The notes: generated by a model not told the origin, from the letters alone. DNA of 64,000 nt from Aurantiochytrium sp. KH105 (GCA_003116975.1 BGKB01000031.1:372001-436000), one strand, 5' to 3'; counted from the first letter of the stretch, positions 10,075 to 19,845 are shown. Numbers and translations: made by a program.

Positions 10075-13000
10075 ATGAGGCCCGCAATGGACGTGGTGAA
10101 CCGCATCCTCTGGGACGAACGTCTCCCCGATCACGCCTTTGTCGTCGGATACCTCGATCGCTTTGTGGGGGTCAAGGAAAAAGCCATCTCGGCTTTCAAT
10201 TTCCACGATGATCTCGGCAGCATCAGCCACACCGAGACAGCCATTCCACAAACGCGCATCCAATATCTCAAATATGTGCACCAAGATGGATCGCGTCTCG
10301 TTTGGGATCGACGTCCAGAGACTCGCGCCGACGATTTTTTTGGCAGCTTCCCACGCGGAAATGGAACCAACATTGAGCAGATCATGGCTCGACATCCGCC
10401 CCGAAATACATCTGACGAGAATGCTGCCTCGGCAAACCCAGAACGCGCAATCAATGGCTTGAACGCTGGGAACCCAGACAGGCCAAACTTTTTTGTATGC
10501 TTTCGTGTGCTATCGCCGCGGATCGTGAAAAGGGCTCAAGAGATGCAGCTGCTCTCCCCAGAGGCTCATGAAGGTGCGCTCCCGACACACCGCTTGCATT
10601 TTACAATGCTCACGCTTCGCCTTCGAAACGAACTCGAGCTGGAACGCGCACGTGAAGCATTGGCAACCTTTGACATTGGCAAGTCTCTGTCGTCTGATCA
10701 GCCAATTCATGTGCGAGGCGTGGACTGCTTTCGAGATCGCGTCTTGCATGCGCGAGTTGATCCCGCTGATGGAAGTTTGCGAGCGCTCCTCCATCTTCAC
10801 GAAGCCCTTCGCAACCACATGATTGCAGCACTTGGCGTCCAGGCTTGGAAAGGACAAGACCAGCAGTCGTTTGTCCCACACATGACCATCACCAAGTGCA
10901 ATCGTGAAATGTCCCGCCGGGGCGCCTTTTTTCATTCAAGCCTTTACAGCCCTCTCGCAGCGCAGAGCCTTGGTAAAGTGCGGGTTCGCGCGCTTCATCT
11001 TTGCCGTATGGCTGCGCCCACTGACCCGAGCGAATTTTACGAGACCTTTGGCTCGAGCATACCGAACCTGTCCCGCTGGAGCGAAGACGACGAAATCCTC
11101 GGCACAGACGTCATCTCTTGGGAAGAAGCCCAGCAAGGAAAAGCAAAAGCGCTGCGCGCGCGGGGACGCCAGGTGCTCAAGAAGCGCGGAACACTTGTTG
11201 TGGTACGAGGCTTCGCATGCGCCAGTAAAGACGCTTTCATGCAGAGCGAGTATCCGCAAGGAAAACGCTGTTCAAGCTCTTCGGCCTTTCGGGCTGCCAT
11301 AACGTCGGAAGCTGCTGACCAAGAGGACGCCACAATTCTTTTGAGCCAAGATTTTGGGCAAATCTGGGAGTACGAGGGAGCCCTTCAGCTTGCCAAAGCA
11401 GCTGGCTTTGAGTGTCAGGTTGTCCAACCTTGCCGCGGGTACAAGGCGTGGTTTGAAGAGGCCTTGAAAAGCGGCCATTCAATGAAGAAAGCTCTCCAGG
11501 TCGCAAAGCTCGCGCTTTCCTTTGAGCACGACCCGGCTTCGCTCTGGTTCCCTTTGCGCACGGCCGGTCCGATGCCTGCACCGCAAGAATTGTACGTGTT
11601 TGACTTTGATCACACGCTTTTCGATACGGCAGATCCCGTCGGCCAATGGCGGGGACGTGGTGGACTCTTTGTTTCGCTTCCGCTTTCGCTGCAAGACGAG
11701 ACAACAGTCAGCCCCGGGCCGGCTTTGGCATCCTGGAAACGTGCCCTTGAGCGCCCGCACGCAACCATGGTGGTCCTTACGGGTCGCAAAGAAATTTTGG
11801 AGCCGCAAGTACGGTCAATTCTCGATCGTTACCAGCTTGTACCCGATGCACTTCTGATGAAACCCGCAGACACCTTTCAGTCGGCATCATTTAAAGCCAC
11901 CAAGGTGCAAGAGCTCAGCGAACTCGGTTTCTACTCCGTTTCATTTTTCGATGACGACCCTCTCGCACGCGAGGCAGTTTGCCAGCGAATGGCAGGTTGT
12001 CCTGCCTTCCGCAGCATCGACGCGAACAGTTTGCGCAGAGAGGACGCGGGTCAAGCCGCCGAAAGTTCACACAATTTGCACGAGGCCGCACTCTGCGCGG
12101 TCACGCGTCAACTGCACGAGCTTGTTTCCAAGGCCCACCCCGAGATGCTTCAAGTCGACCCCGAGGCGCTCGCGATTGTCTTTGGCTCGACCATGTACGG
12201 CCGCGAGTCAAACGATCTCGATGTGTGTCTCATTTGCCCCCACGTCGATGTGGCCGGCGGTCTTTTGCAAGCCCTCTATGACCGTCTCCGACGCGGATCA
12301 ATTTTACGTAGGGATCGCAGCGAAGAGATGCGCGTCCTTGACTCTCATCTTGCCAAGCGATCGAAGTGCCCGCGCATCGCAATGCACGTGCAGCACATTG
12401 CTAGTTGTGAGACCTTTGACGTGGACATTGTCCTGGCTATGTTGGACCCAAGTCGCGCCGTGGAAAGATTTTGCAATGCGCCAAGTACTCACACGTATGA
12501 CAAGACAATTCTTGAGGAATGGCGATCAATCTGCGTCGACAAGGCCAGTGAACGGAGCCTTGAAGGCGCGATCTTCGGCGCCGGTCTAATCGCGCGAACC
12601 GAGACCGCCTGTGGTGCTCTTGGACCGCATCTCATGCGTGCGCTCGTGGACAAGGCTGATGAGCGTCTCGTGGCGCATGGCCTTCGCGGACGACATTTAC
12701 AAATGATACGCACATTTCAGATTGCCATGCTTGTGGTGACCTTTTTGGAGGATCCGCAGACCGCGGTAAGAGGACTCGATGAAGCTGACGCGCTCTTTTC
12801 AGAGTTTTCAAACTATCTCGCAATCTCTCTGACCCAAGAATCCTGGATGCAGGTGCTCGTCGGCTTGCATGACCCGGAATTCGCAGAGTGCCACGCAATG
12901 TACCTTCCTCGGCTCATTGCAGCTTTTCGTGGGGATCCCATCCAGGTCATTTGCCCGTACCTTGCATATGCTCATTTTCAGATCGAGGTCCGTACGCGAA

Positions 13001-13338
13001 GGCCATGGAAGGCGCGTCTCCAGCTCGAAGCTGGATTTCCGCGAGTTTTACGCTCCCTCTCATCGCGCGGAAGCATTTTTGTTTCAGGTGCTGGCCAGCT
13101 TCTATTTCTGCGCGAAGCGACACCTTTTGATGGTTTCTTCTGCGCAGTCATCGACCTATACCTCGCTGTTTCTTCAGATCATCGTGACGACGGTAGTGGT
13201 GCCTCGGCGCTACGGCTTCTCGAGCAGGAGGTCTCGCAGCTCCGCTTGCCCGAGAGCACTTTTGCACGGGTTTTTCTCTCCGAGCAAGTGAACAAGGTCT
13301 TCTCTGCGACTTCATGGTGCGATCCGACTGAGTTTTAG
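10075..13338 (+). CDS. Multidomain RNA end-repair protein ('Swiss Army Knife' type: MJ1316, 2H phosphoesterase, HAD, nucleotidyltransferase)
   Basis: A 1087-residue protein with several RNA-end-processing modules in one chain. (1) Residues ~3-85 resemble the MJ1316/DUF504 RNA cyclic-phosphate end-recognition domain. (2) Residues ~135-280 are a 2H phosphoesterase (AKAP7/LigT-like) with both HxT motifs, H175-F-T177 and H269-M-T271. (3) Residues ~360-480 resemble an N4BP2-type polynucleotide kinase, but the P-loop is degraded. (4) Residues ~505-655 are a HAD phosphatase with D510-x-D512, the VLTGR motif and FFDDD. (5) Residues ~680-1000 contain a pol-beta-type nucleotidyltransferase with FGS at 703-705, D714-x-D716 and a third acidic site near D782/D784. 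The start at 10075 follows GAGACC and begins the conserved domain. Known families imply cyclic-phosphate opening, phosphate removal and nucleotide addition; the combined role is inference. No intron. Confidence 0.82.
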   Translation: MRPAMDVVNRILWDERLPDHAFVVGYLDRFVGVKEKAISAFNFHDDLGSISHTETAIPQTRIQYLKYVHQDGSRLVWDRRPETRADDFFGSFPRGNGTNIEQIMARHPPRNTSDENAASANPERAINGLNAGNPDRPNFFVCFRVLSPRIVKRAQEMQLLSPEAHEGALPTHRLHFTMLTLRLRNELELERAREALATFDIGKSLSSDQPIHVRGVDCFRDRVLHARVDPADGSLRALLHLHEALRNHMIAALGVQAWKGQDQQSFVPHMTITKCNREMSRRGAFFHSSLYSPLAAQSLGKVRVRALHLCRMAAPTDPSEFYETFGSSIPNLSRWSEDDEILGTDVISWEEAQQGKAKALRARGRQVLKKRGTLVVVRGFACASKDAFMQSEYPQGKRCSSSSAFRAAITSEAADQEDATILLSQDFGQIWEYEGALQLAKAAGFECQVVQPCRGYKAWFEEALKSGHSMKKALQVAKLALSFEHDPASLWFPLRTAGPMPAPQELYVFDFDHTLFDTADPVGQWRGRGGLFVSLPLSLQDETTVSPGPALASWKRALERPHATMVVLTGRKEILEPQVRSILDRYQLVPDALLMKPADTFQSASFKATKVQELSELGFYSVSFFDDDPLAREAVCQRMAGCPAFRSIDANSLRREDAGQAAESSHNLHEAALCAVTRQLHELVSKAHPEMLQVDPEALAIVFGSTMYGRESNDLDVCLICPHVDVAGGLLQALYDRLRRGSILRRDRSEEMRVLDSHLAKRSKCPRIAMHVQHIASCETFDVDIVLAMLDPSRAVERFCNAPSTHTYDKTILEEWRSICVDKASERSLEGAIFGAGLIARTETACGALGPHLMRALVDKADERLVAHGLRGRHLQMIRTFQIAMLVVTFLEDPQTAVRGLDEADALFSEFSNYLAISLTQESWMQVLVGLHDPEFAECHAMYLPRLIAAFRGDPIQVICPYLAYAHFQIEVRTRRPWKARLQLEAGFPRVLRSLSSRGSIFVSGAGQLLFLREATPFDGFFCAVIDLYLAVSSDHRDDGSGASALRLLEQEVSQLRLPESTFARVFLSEQVNKVFSATSWCDPTEF

Positions 13339-13879
13339 GAGAGTAAAGAAAGAATGATGGTGGTTTCGTCCTGAACTTGACTGCTGTGTGTGTGGTTCTA
13401 ACTGACACGTGAAAGGACGTGCTTGGGGGAGAGAGGAGGATTTTGTCCGAGAGAGAAGACAGAAATGAGCAAGAACTGCAATTTCGCTTCGCGAGAATAG
13501 CTTACATGTTTCCACAAGAGCGACATTTTCAACAGCGTTCTGTCCAGTACTTTCTCAAGCGTCACCTTTGTCTTGTAGCTGCATATGCACCTGGGCGCGC
13601 TCATTCGTCTCGCAGTCGGCAACCAGGCCAACAACACCATGACTCTTGCAACAAGTTGTGCTACACTCGGTTACACTTATAATGAAGGAGGGAATGCGGG
13701 GAACGGGCCTCTTGGCGGGTGGTCGCGAGGCAATTCTGCATCGAGACGAACCCGATTCCGCTCGCGGTGGTGGCTGCGCTCGCGGGCGAGGCCGGGCGAG
13801 GCGCTGCGAAGGCAGAGTCGGAGCAGCGGGAAAGCGTCTGCAAAGGGCGGAGTCAAGTCTAGACCCAGCGACGGACAAG
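13339..13879. other. Intergenic region upstream of the DRS1-like gene
   Basis: No separate gene seen. The helicase frame stays open upstream to 13646, but the added residues are Arg/Gly-rich without family resemblance and are treated as 5' UTR. Confidence 0.5.
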
Positions 13880-16800
13880 ATGGTCCGCGAGGTGGCGGGC
13901 TTCGTGCTCACCATCGAGAGCGACGACGAGCGGGACTCCGAGGAGGAGGAGGAGGTCAAGAAGACCAAGGCCGGCAGCAGCAAGAGCAAGGCCGACGGCA
14001 AGACCAAGGGCGTGGAATCAAAGGCTGACAAGAGCAAGGCGCAGTCTGCCAAGGTCGCGGAAATTGAGAAAAAGAAACAAAGCAAGGAGAGCAAGACTGC
14101 GAGCGAGGAGGCCGTCTCCGAGACAAAGTCCAAGACTTCGCGGCGCCTGCCTGCTAGCCTTTCATCCCTCGTGTACTCTGCCGGACCTAAGACTACGTCA
14201 AAGGAGCGAAGCGGGTCAAAACAGGAGCAGACCAACGGAATAAAGAAGCAAAAGGACGAAGGCAAGACGAAGGAACCCGAAGACGAGGAAGAGGCTGATG
14301 AAGGTGGCAAGAGCGACGACGACGACGACGAGGAGGAGGACGATGACGATGAGGAAGCCGAAGTCGAGACCGATGGACCGGCGCTTCGCGGAAGCATGTT
14401 CCTTGATGATCTTGACGATGACGAGGATGAGGAGGACGAGGAGGAGGAAGTGATGCCCGAGTCCTGGGACTTTACCAGCGCAATCGAGCGAATTCGCTCC
14501 AAGGAAGACCCTTCGCAACAAATGACAACCTCACTCGATGATAAAATCCAACGGGCACTTCGCGCTCGGGCGCTCCGACAGGCCAAGGAGGAGCTTGCGC
14601 AGGAAGGCAAACTCCGAGGCAAGGCTTCCAAGAAGGCTGTCGCAAAGGACAGCAATGAGGAAGACGCCAGCGACGACGAGGAGGAAAACAGCGATGCCGA
14701 GGGCAATGCCGCGGACGATGCCGCAATGCGCGCCCGCGCCGACGAGATCCAGGCGCGTGCGGCTGCAGTCGCCGCTGCGGAGCTTGCGAGAACTTCCCGT
14801 GCCGAAGGTGAAGACGACAGCGACGATGACGACGATGACGAGGACGCGGCAGGCGAGGATTTCTCGCGCGAAATGGGTACGAATTCCGAAGTGCTCGAAA
14901 AGGTGCGTGCGCGCACGAAGAAGCGCATGGAGCAAATGGAAAAGGAAGCGAAAAAGAACAAGGTCCAGGCAGCGGCCATCGAGACGTTTGCGCAGCTGAA
15001 CTTGTCGCGGCCGCTGATTCGTGCGACGCAGGTGCTCAAGTTTGAGAAACCGACGCCCATTCAGGCGCGCTCGATTCCGTACGCAATGGCAGGTCGGGAT
15101 ATTTGCGGCAGCGCAGCGACGGGTTCGGGCAAAACAGCTGCCTTTGTGCTCCCCGTTCTTGAGCGTCTCCTCTACAGACCGAAGCGACTCAAGGCGACTC
15201 GTGTGCTCATGGTGACCCCGACGCGCGAGCTGACGCAACAGGTGCTGAGCATGACGGAGGCGCTGGCGCAGTTCACAGACATCACGGCAACGGCGGTAGT
15301 GGGCGGTCTGAACATGGACGCGCAGGCACAGGAGCTACGTGCTCGGCCGGATATTGTGGTGGCAACGCCTGGCCGGCTGATCGATCATGTACTAAACACC
15401 AAGTCGGTGGATCTAGACGATGTCGAAATTCTGATTCTCGATGAGGCTGATCGTCTGCTTGAGCTCGGATTCCACGACGAAGTCATGCAGCTTGTTGATT
15501 TCTGTCCCAAGAACCGCCAGACGCTGCTCTTTTCGGCAACCATGACGACTTCTGTGAATGAGCTTGCGGACCTGAGTCTGCGTCGTCCTATTCGCGTGGA
15601 AACAGACCCGCTGTACGATATGGCCAACCGTCTCGTGCAGGAGTTCGTGCGCATCAAGCCTCAGCGCGAGGGCGATCGGGAAGCAATGTTGCTGGCGCTG
15701 TGCAAGCGAAGCTTCACGAGCAAGGTGATTATTTTTTTCCGGGCCAAGGTGCGTACGCACAGATTCGGGATCCTGTTTGGACTGTTCGGGCTCAAGGCAG
15801 CAGAGCTGCATGGCAACCTGACGCAGCGCCAGCGCCTGGAGTCTCTGCAGCAGTTCCGCGACGGCGAGGTCGACTTTCTTCTTTGTACAGATGTCGCGTC
15901 TCGCGGTCTGGACATCAAGGGCGTGGAAGTGGTGATCAACTACGAAATGCCGAATGACCTTTCGACATATGTCCATCGCGTTGGACGTACTGCGCGTGCG
16001 GGCCGCGGAGGGCGGGCCGTGACGCTGACAGGCGAGCGCCAGCGCAAGCTGACAAAGGAGGTCCTGCGTCGCTCGCAGCAGAACGTCAAGAGCCGCACGA
16101 TCCCGGACAGCGTTGTGGAGGCACTGCGGGAGCGTGTTGCCGACTACGAAGAGGAAATTGAGGACGTCTTGCGGCAGGAGCGGGTGGAGCGCGAGCTGCG
16201 GGGCGCCGAGATGGACGCCAACCGTGCGCAGCGGCGCATCGAGAACCGCGAGGAGATCTTTTCCAAGCCGCGCCGCACGTGGTTTCAGTCGCAGCAAGAA
16301 AAGGAACTGATTCGGCAGACAGCGCGCGAGAAGATGTTCGAGGCGGATGCGAAGGCCGAGGACCAGACGCCAGCTGGGCGTGCCCGCGCGCGGCGTCAGG
16401 CGCTCAAGGACGCAGAGGCAGCGGCTTCTGGGGAGAAGAAGGAAAAGAAGCCACACCGACTGACTCGCGCAAAGCGGCGGCGACTCGCCCAGCTCGAGGC
16501 CATGGACGCCGCCGCAAATGCAGAAGCCGAGGCTTTTGCTGATGATGGAGACCGTGATGAAACCAAGCGGGCGCCGAAGAAGCGCGCCTCTGACTATGAA
16601 GACATGCTGCGGAAAGATGAATCCAAGGTGGCAGCCTCTGCGCGCGTGAACAAGCGCAAGCTGCGCGAGCAGGATCAAGAAAAGTATACAACTTCGATTG
16701 ACGAGTCCGAGGCACTCAAGCAGGAGAAGCGCAAACAGAAACAGGCACAGAAGCGGGCTCAGGCCGGGGAGACCGGGGACGACGATAACGCCAAGCGCAA

Positions 16801-17050
16801 GGCGGATAAACCGCTCAAGAAGCGCGTCAAGTTTGGCGGCGGTTCGTTGGCAGGGTTCGGCTCGGAGCTGGCTCCAGGCGAGGGTCTGAACATGCTCGAC
16901 GCGCGCACGCGCAAGAAGAGCCGGAAGAACTCGGCAATGGGCGAGGCGCCGATCTTCAAGGAGGCAGATCTGTCCAAGGGTGGCCTTCGTAAGGGCGGCA
17001 AGATGGGAAGCAGCAAGTTCAAGTCCAAGAAGAAGTTTAAGCGTAGGTAA
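13880..17050 (+). CDS. DRS1: DEAD-box ATP-dependent RNA helicase, DDX27/Drs1 family
   Basis: Nucleolar helicase for pre-rRNA processing and 60S subunit assembly (known role of Drs1/DDX27). The 1056-residue protein has a highly charged acidic N-terminus (about residues 1-330), then the full helicase motif set: Q motif PTPIQ, ATGSGKT (413-419), PTRELT, TPGRL, DEAD (521-524), SAT, VIIFF, TDVASRGLDI and HRVGRTARAG. The long Lys/Arg-rich C-terminal tail, predicted coiled and ending KFKSKKKFKRR, is characteristic of Drs1. The start at 13880 begins MVREV and lies in AAG-ATG-G context; an upstream in-frame ATG at 13646 would add 78 residues that look like UTR. It is one exon of about 3.2 kb. The acidic repeats produce long spurious serine-rich frames on the other strand. 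Confidence 0.93.
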   Translation: MVREVAGFVLTIESDDERDSEEEEEVKKTKAGSSKSKADGKTKGVESKADKSKAQSAKVAEIEKKKQSKESKTASEEAVSETKSKTSRRLPASLSSLVYSAGPKTTSKERSGSKQEQTNGIKKQKDEGKTKEPEDEEEADEGGKSDDDDDEEEDDDDEEAEVETDGPALRGSMFLDDLDDDEDEEDEEEEVMPESWDFTSAIERIRSKEDPSQQMTTSLDDKIQRALRARALRQAKEELAQEGKLRGKASKKAVAKDSNEEDASDDEEENSDAEGNAADDAAMRARADEIQARAAAVAAAELARTSRAEGEDDSDDDDDDEDAAGEDFSREMGTNSEVLEKVRARTKKRMEQMEKEAKKNKVQAAAIETFAQLNLSRPLIRATQVLKFEKPTPIQARSIPYAMAGRDICGSAATGSGKTAAFVLPVLERLLYRPKRLKATRVLMVTPTRELTQQVLSMTEALAQFTDITATAVVGGLNMDAQAQELRARPDIVVATPGRLIDHVLNTKSVDLDDVEILILDEADRLLELGFHDEVMQLVDFCPKNRQTLLFSATMTTSVNELADLSLRRPIRVETDPLYDMANRLVQEFVRIKPQREGDREAMLLALCKRSFTSKVIIFFRAKVRTHRFGILFGLFGLKAAELHGNLTQRQRLESLQQFRDGEVDFLLCTDVASRGLDIKGVEVVINYEMPNDLSTYVHRVGRTARAGRGGRAVTLTGERQRKLTKEVLRRSQQNVKSRTIPDSVVEALRERVADYEEEIEDVLRQERVERELRGAEMDANRAQRRIENREEIFSKPRRTWFQSQQEKELIRQTAREKMFEADAKAEDQTPAGRARARRQALKDAEAAASGEKKEKKPHRLTRAKRRRLAQLEAMDAAANAEAEAFADDGDRDETKRAPKKRASDYEDMLRKDESKVAASARVNKRKLREQDQEKYTTSIDESEALKQEKRKQKQAQKRAQAGETGDDDNAKRKADKPLKKRVKFGGGSLAGFGSELAPGEGLNMLDARTRKKSRKNSAMGEAPIFKEADLSKGGLRKGGKMGSSKFKSKKKFKRR

Positions 17051-17144
17051 ACGAAATGAAACAAAAATGAAGACAAAACAGAACCAGATGTAATGATTCA
17101 CGGTCGTGAGGGCAAGAGAGTGGAGACGTGTTTGGGGCCAAAAT

Positions 17145-17345
17145 GGAATGGTGTTGTGTGTTGTGTAGATGAAGACAGGCGCATGGGTGTGCTTGCGGAA
17201 CAAACAAGACTTTAATTATTGATACTACTTGTTCTCTTTGGTGTTGTGAGGCCTCTGGGACAGGAATGGCATGGAGTTGTGTGCTGTGAGTTGTGAGGGC
17301 GGAGACAGGCGTGTACTTGTGCGTGTGGAATCAACAAGACCTTGC
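17145..17345. repeat. Imperfect direct repeat, two copies ~118 bp apart
   Basis: Copy 1 (about 17145-17213) and copy 2 (about 17263-17336) share in order GGAATGG, GTTGTGTG, GGAGACAGGCG or GAAGACAGGCG, a GTG-rich stretch and ACAAGAC. Identity is partial, with small indels. Confidence 0.6.
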
Positions 17346-17520
17346 TTACCCTGATGGGCGTCGTGAGGCTAGATTGTTGTTCCGAAAGACTTACCTGTAA
17401 ACTCAAGAGGGACTCACGACGTGAAAGTGGCTGGCAACAGATGGGAGAATCGCAATAAAGAATGAAAAAGGCACTGAAAAGAAAGACAAATGACCGTGTT
17501 TGTCACTTTTAAAAAAAAAT

Positions 17521-17539
17521 GGGGGGGGGGGGGGGGGGG
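17521..17539. repeat. Poly-G run (19 nt) preceded by poly-A
   Basis: A homopolymer run of 19 G directly after A9-T. The exact length is likely to be unreliable in an assembly. Confidence 0.9.
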
Positions 17540-18118
17540 TAGGAACGGTCAGAAGATCGCAGTTTAGGCCGTGAAAAATTCCGAAGCCACGACGATCTTA
17601 TGAGCGCGAGCCGAGTCTGAGCTAGGCCCAGCGTGCTTTGTCGAAGACATTTCATGCAGATGCACACACCAGCGCTGCGTACGCTGATTTCTCTCACGAC
17701 ACACGAACGCTGTGGCCAAGCAAGGCGCGAAGTGAACAAGTCAACTCAAGTCAAGGAAAAAAAAGATTTGACACCACCAAAGGAATCAAGCAAAGGCAAT
17801 AGAGCAGCCTCCAGAGAAAATCACCTTGTTCTTTTCTTCATTTCATATCGGCCTAAACCCAAATCCCTCCAACTCCCGAAGTTTGCACGCTGTCGTCTGC
17901 ATTCCGTGAAAAGGTGGGTGGGTATACCACGTGGTAGCGTAACGTCCCGCCACACGAAAGGTAGAGGGGCGGATGGAATATGCGACCAGCCGCTGCACGC
18001 AACGTGCCGCGGAGTCAAAGCGCCCCACGCGTGCGCGCACGCGCGCTGGAAAGAGAAAAGGGGCTGCATTTGTGGTGTGGACTATGGAGAAAAACGCATG
18101 AAAGAGGGGGAAATAAGG

Positions 18119-18583
18119 TCAGCACTGGATACCGACGACACCAAAGGCGATGGCAGGGCCGGCGTTGCCGTTGATCAGGCTCTGCTCCTGGCCACCGAGG
18201 CCAAGGTCATCCTCCTGGCTCATGACGGCAATGGCGCGGCCAATGATCGACTGGGGGCCAATGAGCTTGACGAGCTTGTCGGAGATGCTGACGGTGGCCT
18301 TGCCGTCGGCGTCGGCCTCGACGTTGCCGAGGCTGCCGACGTGGCGCTCGTCAGCGTCGGGGCCGCCGTGGTTCTTGCCGTGCGGGTTGAAGTGCTCGCC
18401 GAGCGAGGTCGGGGCGTTGCTCAGGTCGCCGGACACGAGGACGGCGACGCCATGCTTGCCGGGGGCGAGGCCGGTGATCTCTCCCTGGATCGTGGTCGGC
18501 GCCGCCTCGGAGGCCTGCTCGAGCTTGAGCACGCCCTGGATGGCGCCGTCGACGCTGCTCAGCTTGACGGAGCACTTGGCCAT
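18119..18583 (-). CDS. Cu/Zn superoxide dismutase-like protein lacking the copper site
   Basis: A 154-residue protein that aligns over its full length with eukaryotic Cu/Zn-SOD (human SOD1 is 154 codons with Met). Fold-defining segments remain: HFNP, HGGP, ERHVG, LGNV, DDLG, GNAG and the GVVGI end. Using a +1 offset to human mature numbering, the copper ligands H46, H48 and H120 are A47, L49 and M121. Zinc ligand D83 is S84, while H63, H71 and H80 persist as H64, H72 and H81. The C57-C146 disulfide is P58/F147 and catalytic R143 is A144. So the fold is kept but dismutase chemistry is not expected. The frame is intact, so it is not an obvious pseudogene. I chose ATG at 18583 (AAGATGG context); an in-frame ATG at 18688 would add a 35-residue Arg/Ala/Ser/Gln-rich leader that could be a mitochondrial presequence. 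Confidence 0.85.
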   Translation of the reverse strand: MAKCSVKLSSVDGAIQGVLKLEQASEAAPTTIQGEITGLAPGKHGVAVLVSGDLSNAPTSLGEHFNPHGKNHGGPDADERHVGSLGNVEADADGKATVSISDKLVKLIGPQSIIGRAIAVMSQEDDLGLGGQEQSLINGNAGPAIAFGVVGIQC

Positions 18584-18720
18584 CTTGCTTGCTGCTGTTG
18601 CTTCTGTTGCTTGACTGGCTGCTGCCTGCTTGCTTGCCTGTCTGCTGGCCCGCCTGTCTGCCTGCCTGCCGACCTGCCTCGGGGCCACGGGCTCTCGCTC
18701 CTCGCCCTGGCCTCTGCCTG

Positions 18721-18757
18721 CTGCTGCCGCCGCTGCTGCTGCTGCTGCTGCTGCTGG
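18721..18757. repeat. (CTG)n trinucleotide run
   Basis: Roughly twelve CTG/CCG units upstream of the SOD-like gene. Confidence 0.88.
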
Positions 18758-18816
18758 CCGCGATGTCTGACTGACTGACTGGCTCGTCTCGTCTCGTCTT
18801 GGCCTTGCTCGCGCGC

Positions 18817-18864
18817 GATCGATCGATCGATCGATCGATCAATCAATCGATCGATCGATCGATC
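18817..18864. repeat. (GATC)n microsatellite
   Basis: Twelve GATC-type units with two AATC variants in the middle, about 230 bp upstream of the SOD-like start. Shorter GATC runs lie at 7864-7879 and around 34270-34287. Confidence 0.92.
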
Positions 18865-19845
18865 AGTCGCTCGCTCCATGCGGCACTCAACCACAATCGA
18901 TGGGCCCCCGCCCGCCGCCGCCGCAAGTGCGCGTCCCCGCCATTCTTCACTTGCGCGCCGCTATAGCCCACTTGTCGCCGCGGCCGGTAAAAGCGAGCGA
19001 GCGGCGGGCAGTGGCCGCCGCGCACGCCTCGGCACTGCACGGCAGGCACGCCCACTCTCGCTGCGATCTGCAGCTGATCTCCGACCCGGCCCGACGCGGG
19101 CTCGGGCTCGACGCAGGCAGCGGCCGCGCTTTTCTTGCGCCCTCCGCCCGTCTGCATGCAGCCTCTCGGCCTCGCGGCGCCAGCGCGAGAAAGCGGAGCA
19201 CCAACAACCAACAACAACACATAGAAAAAAAAAAGAAAACAAAAATAAACTCGCAAAAACAAGAACAAAAAGAAAGCGAGAGACTCGGGCCAAAGAGAAA
19301 GGAAATCGACGGCCCAGCGAAAGAGGCCTAACTGTCGCAATAGGCCTCTTCGCGCTGCAGGCCCAGACTCGCGCGTCCCTGCCCTCCGCGGCGTCCTGCG
19401 TCGCCTCGCTGCGCGCCCGAAGCCCCGCGCGCAGGGCGCGGCCGCCCTGCGCGGGTTTCCCGCTCTGCCCGCCAGGGCCTGCCGAGCGCCCGGCCTCGCC
19501 GGGACCCCTCTGCTCTGCACGTCCCATCCCATAGCGGCTTGCGTCTACCTCATCAGCCAGACTAACTGTAACAACCTGGATAGTAGAGTATGGGCCTGTA
19601 GAGCACAATAAATCCAAGCGACAGCGCAATGAGTAAGCCAACGCAAGGAGAAAGCAGGCAGCAGAGAAAGAGAGAAGGGGCAGAGGCCAGCAAGCGCCTC
19701 GAAAGAAGGCGGCGAGGCCGGCGCGGCAGACGAGACAAACTCGATCAAGCAGACCCCGCCGGCGCGAGGCGGCAGCAGAGCGCGCGCGAGCGGCGGCCGG
19801 GGCGGCGAGGCGCGGCGCGGGCGGCGAGCGGCGGCGCGGGGCCGG

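Larger units (their letters stand above)
17051..18118. other. Intergenic region between the DRS1-like and SOD-like genes (3' to 3')
   Basis: Convergent gene ends lie here; I see no coding region. Contents include an imperfect duplication at 17145-17345 and an A9-T-G19 homopolymer run at 17511-17539. Confidence 0.6.

Noticed and set aside
13555-15060. 501-codon minus-strand frame with long serine runs
   Set aside because: Complement of the acidic Asp/Glu codon tracts of the helicase N-terminus.
15413-17203. 596-codon open frame on the minus strand
   Set aside because: Antisense to the helicase gene; Leu/Arg-rich composition caused by codon bias, no family motif, while the plus strand carries the full DEAD-box motif set.
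17633-18778. 381-codon plus-strand frame
   Set aside because: Antisense to the SOD-like gene; its C-terminus is a Cys/Leu run derived from CTG repeats.
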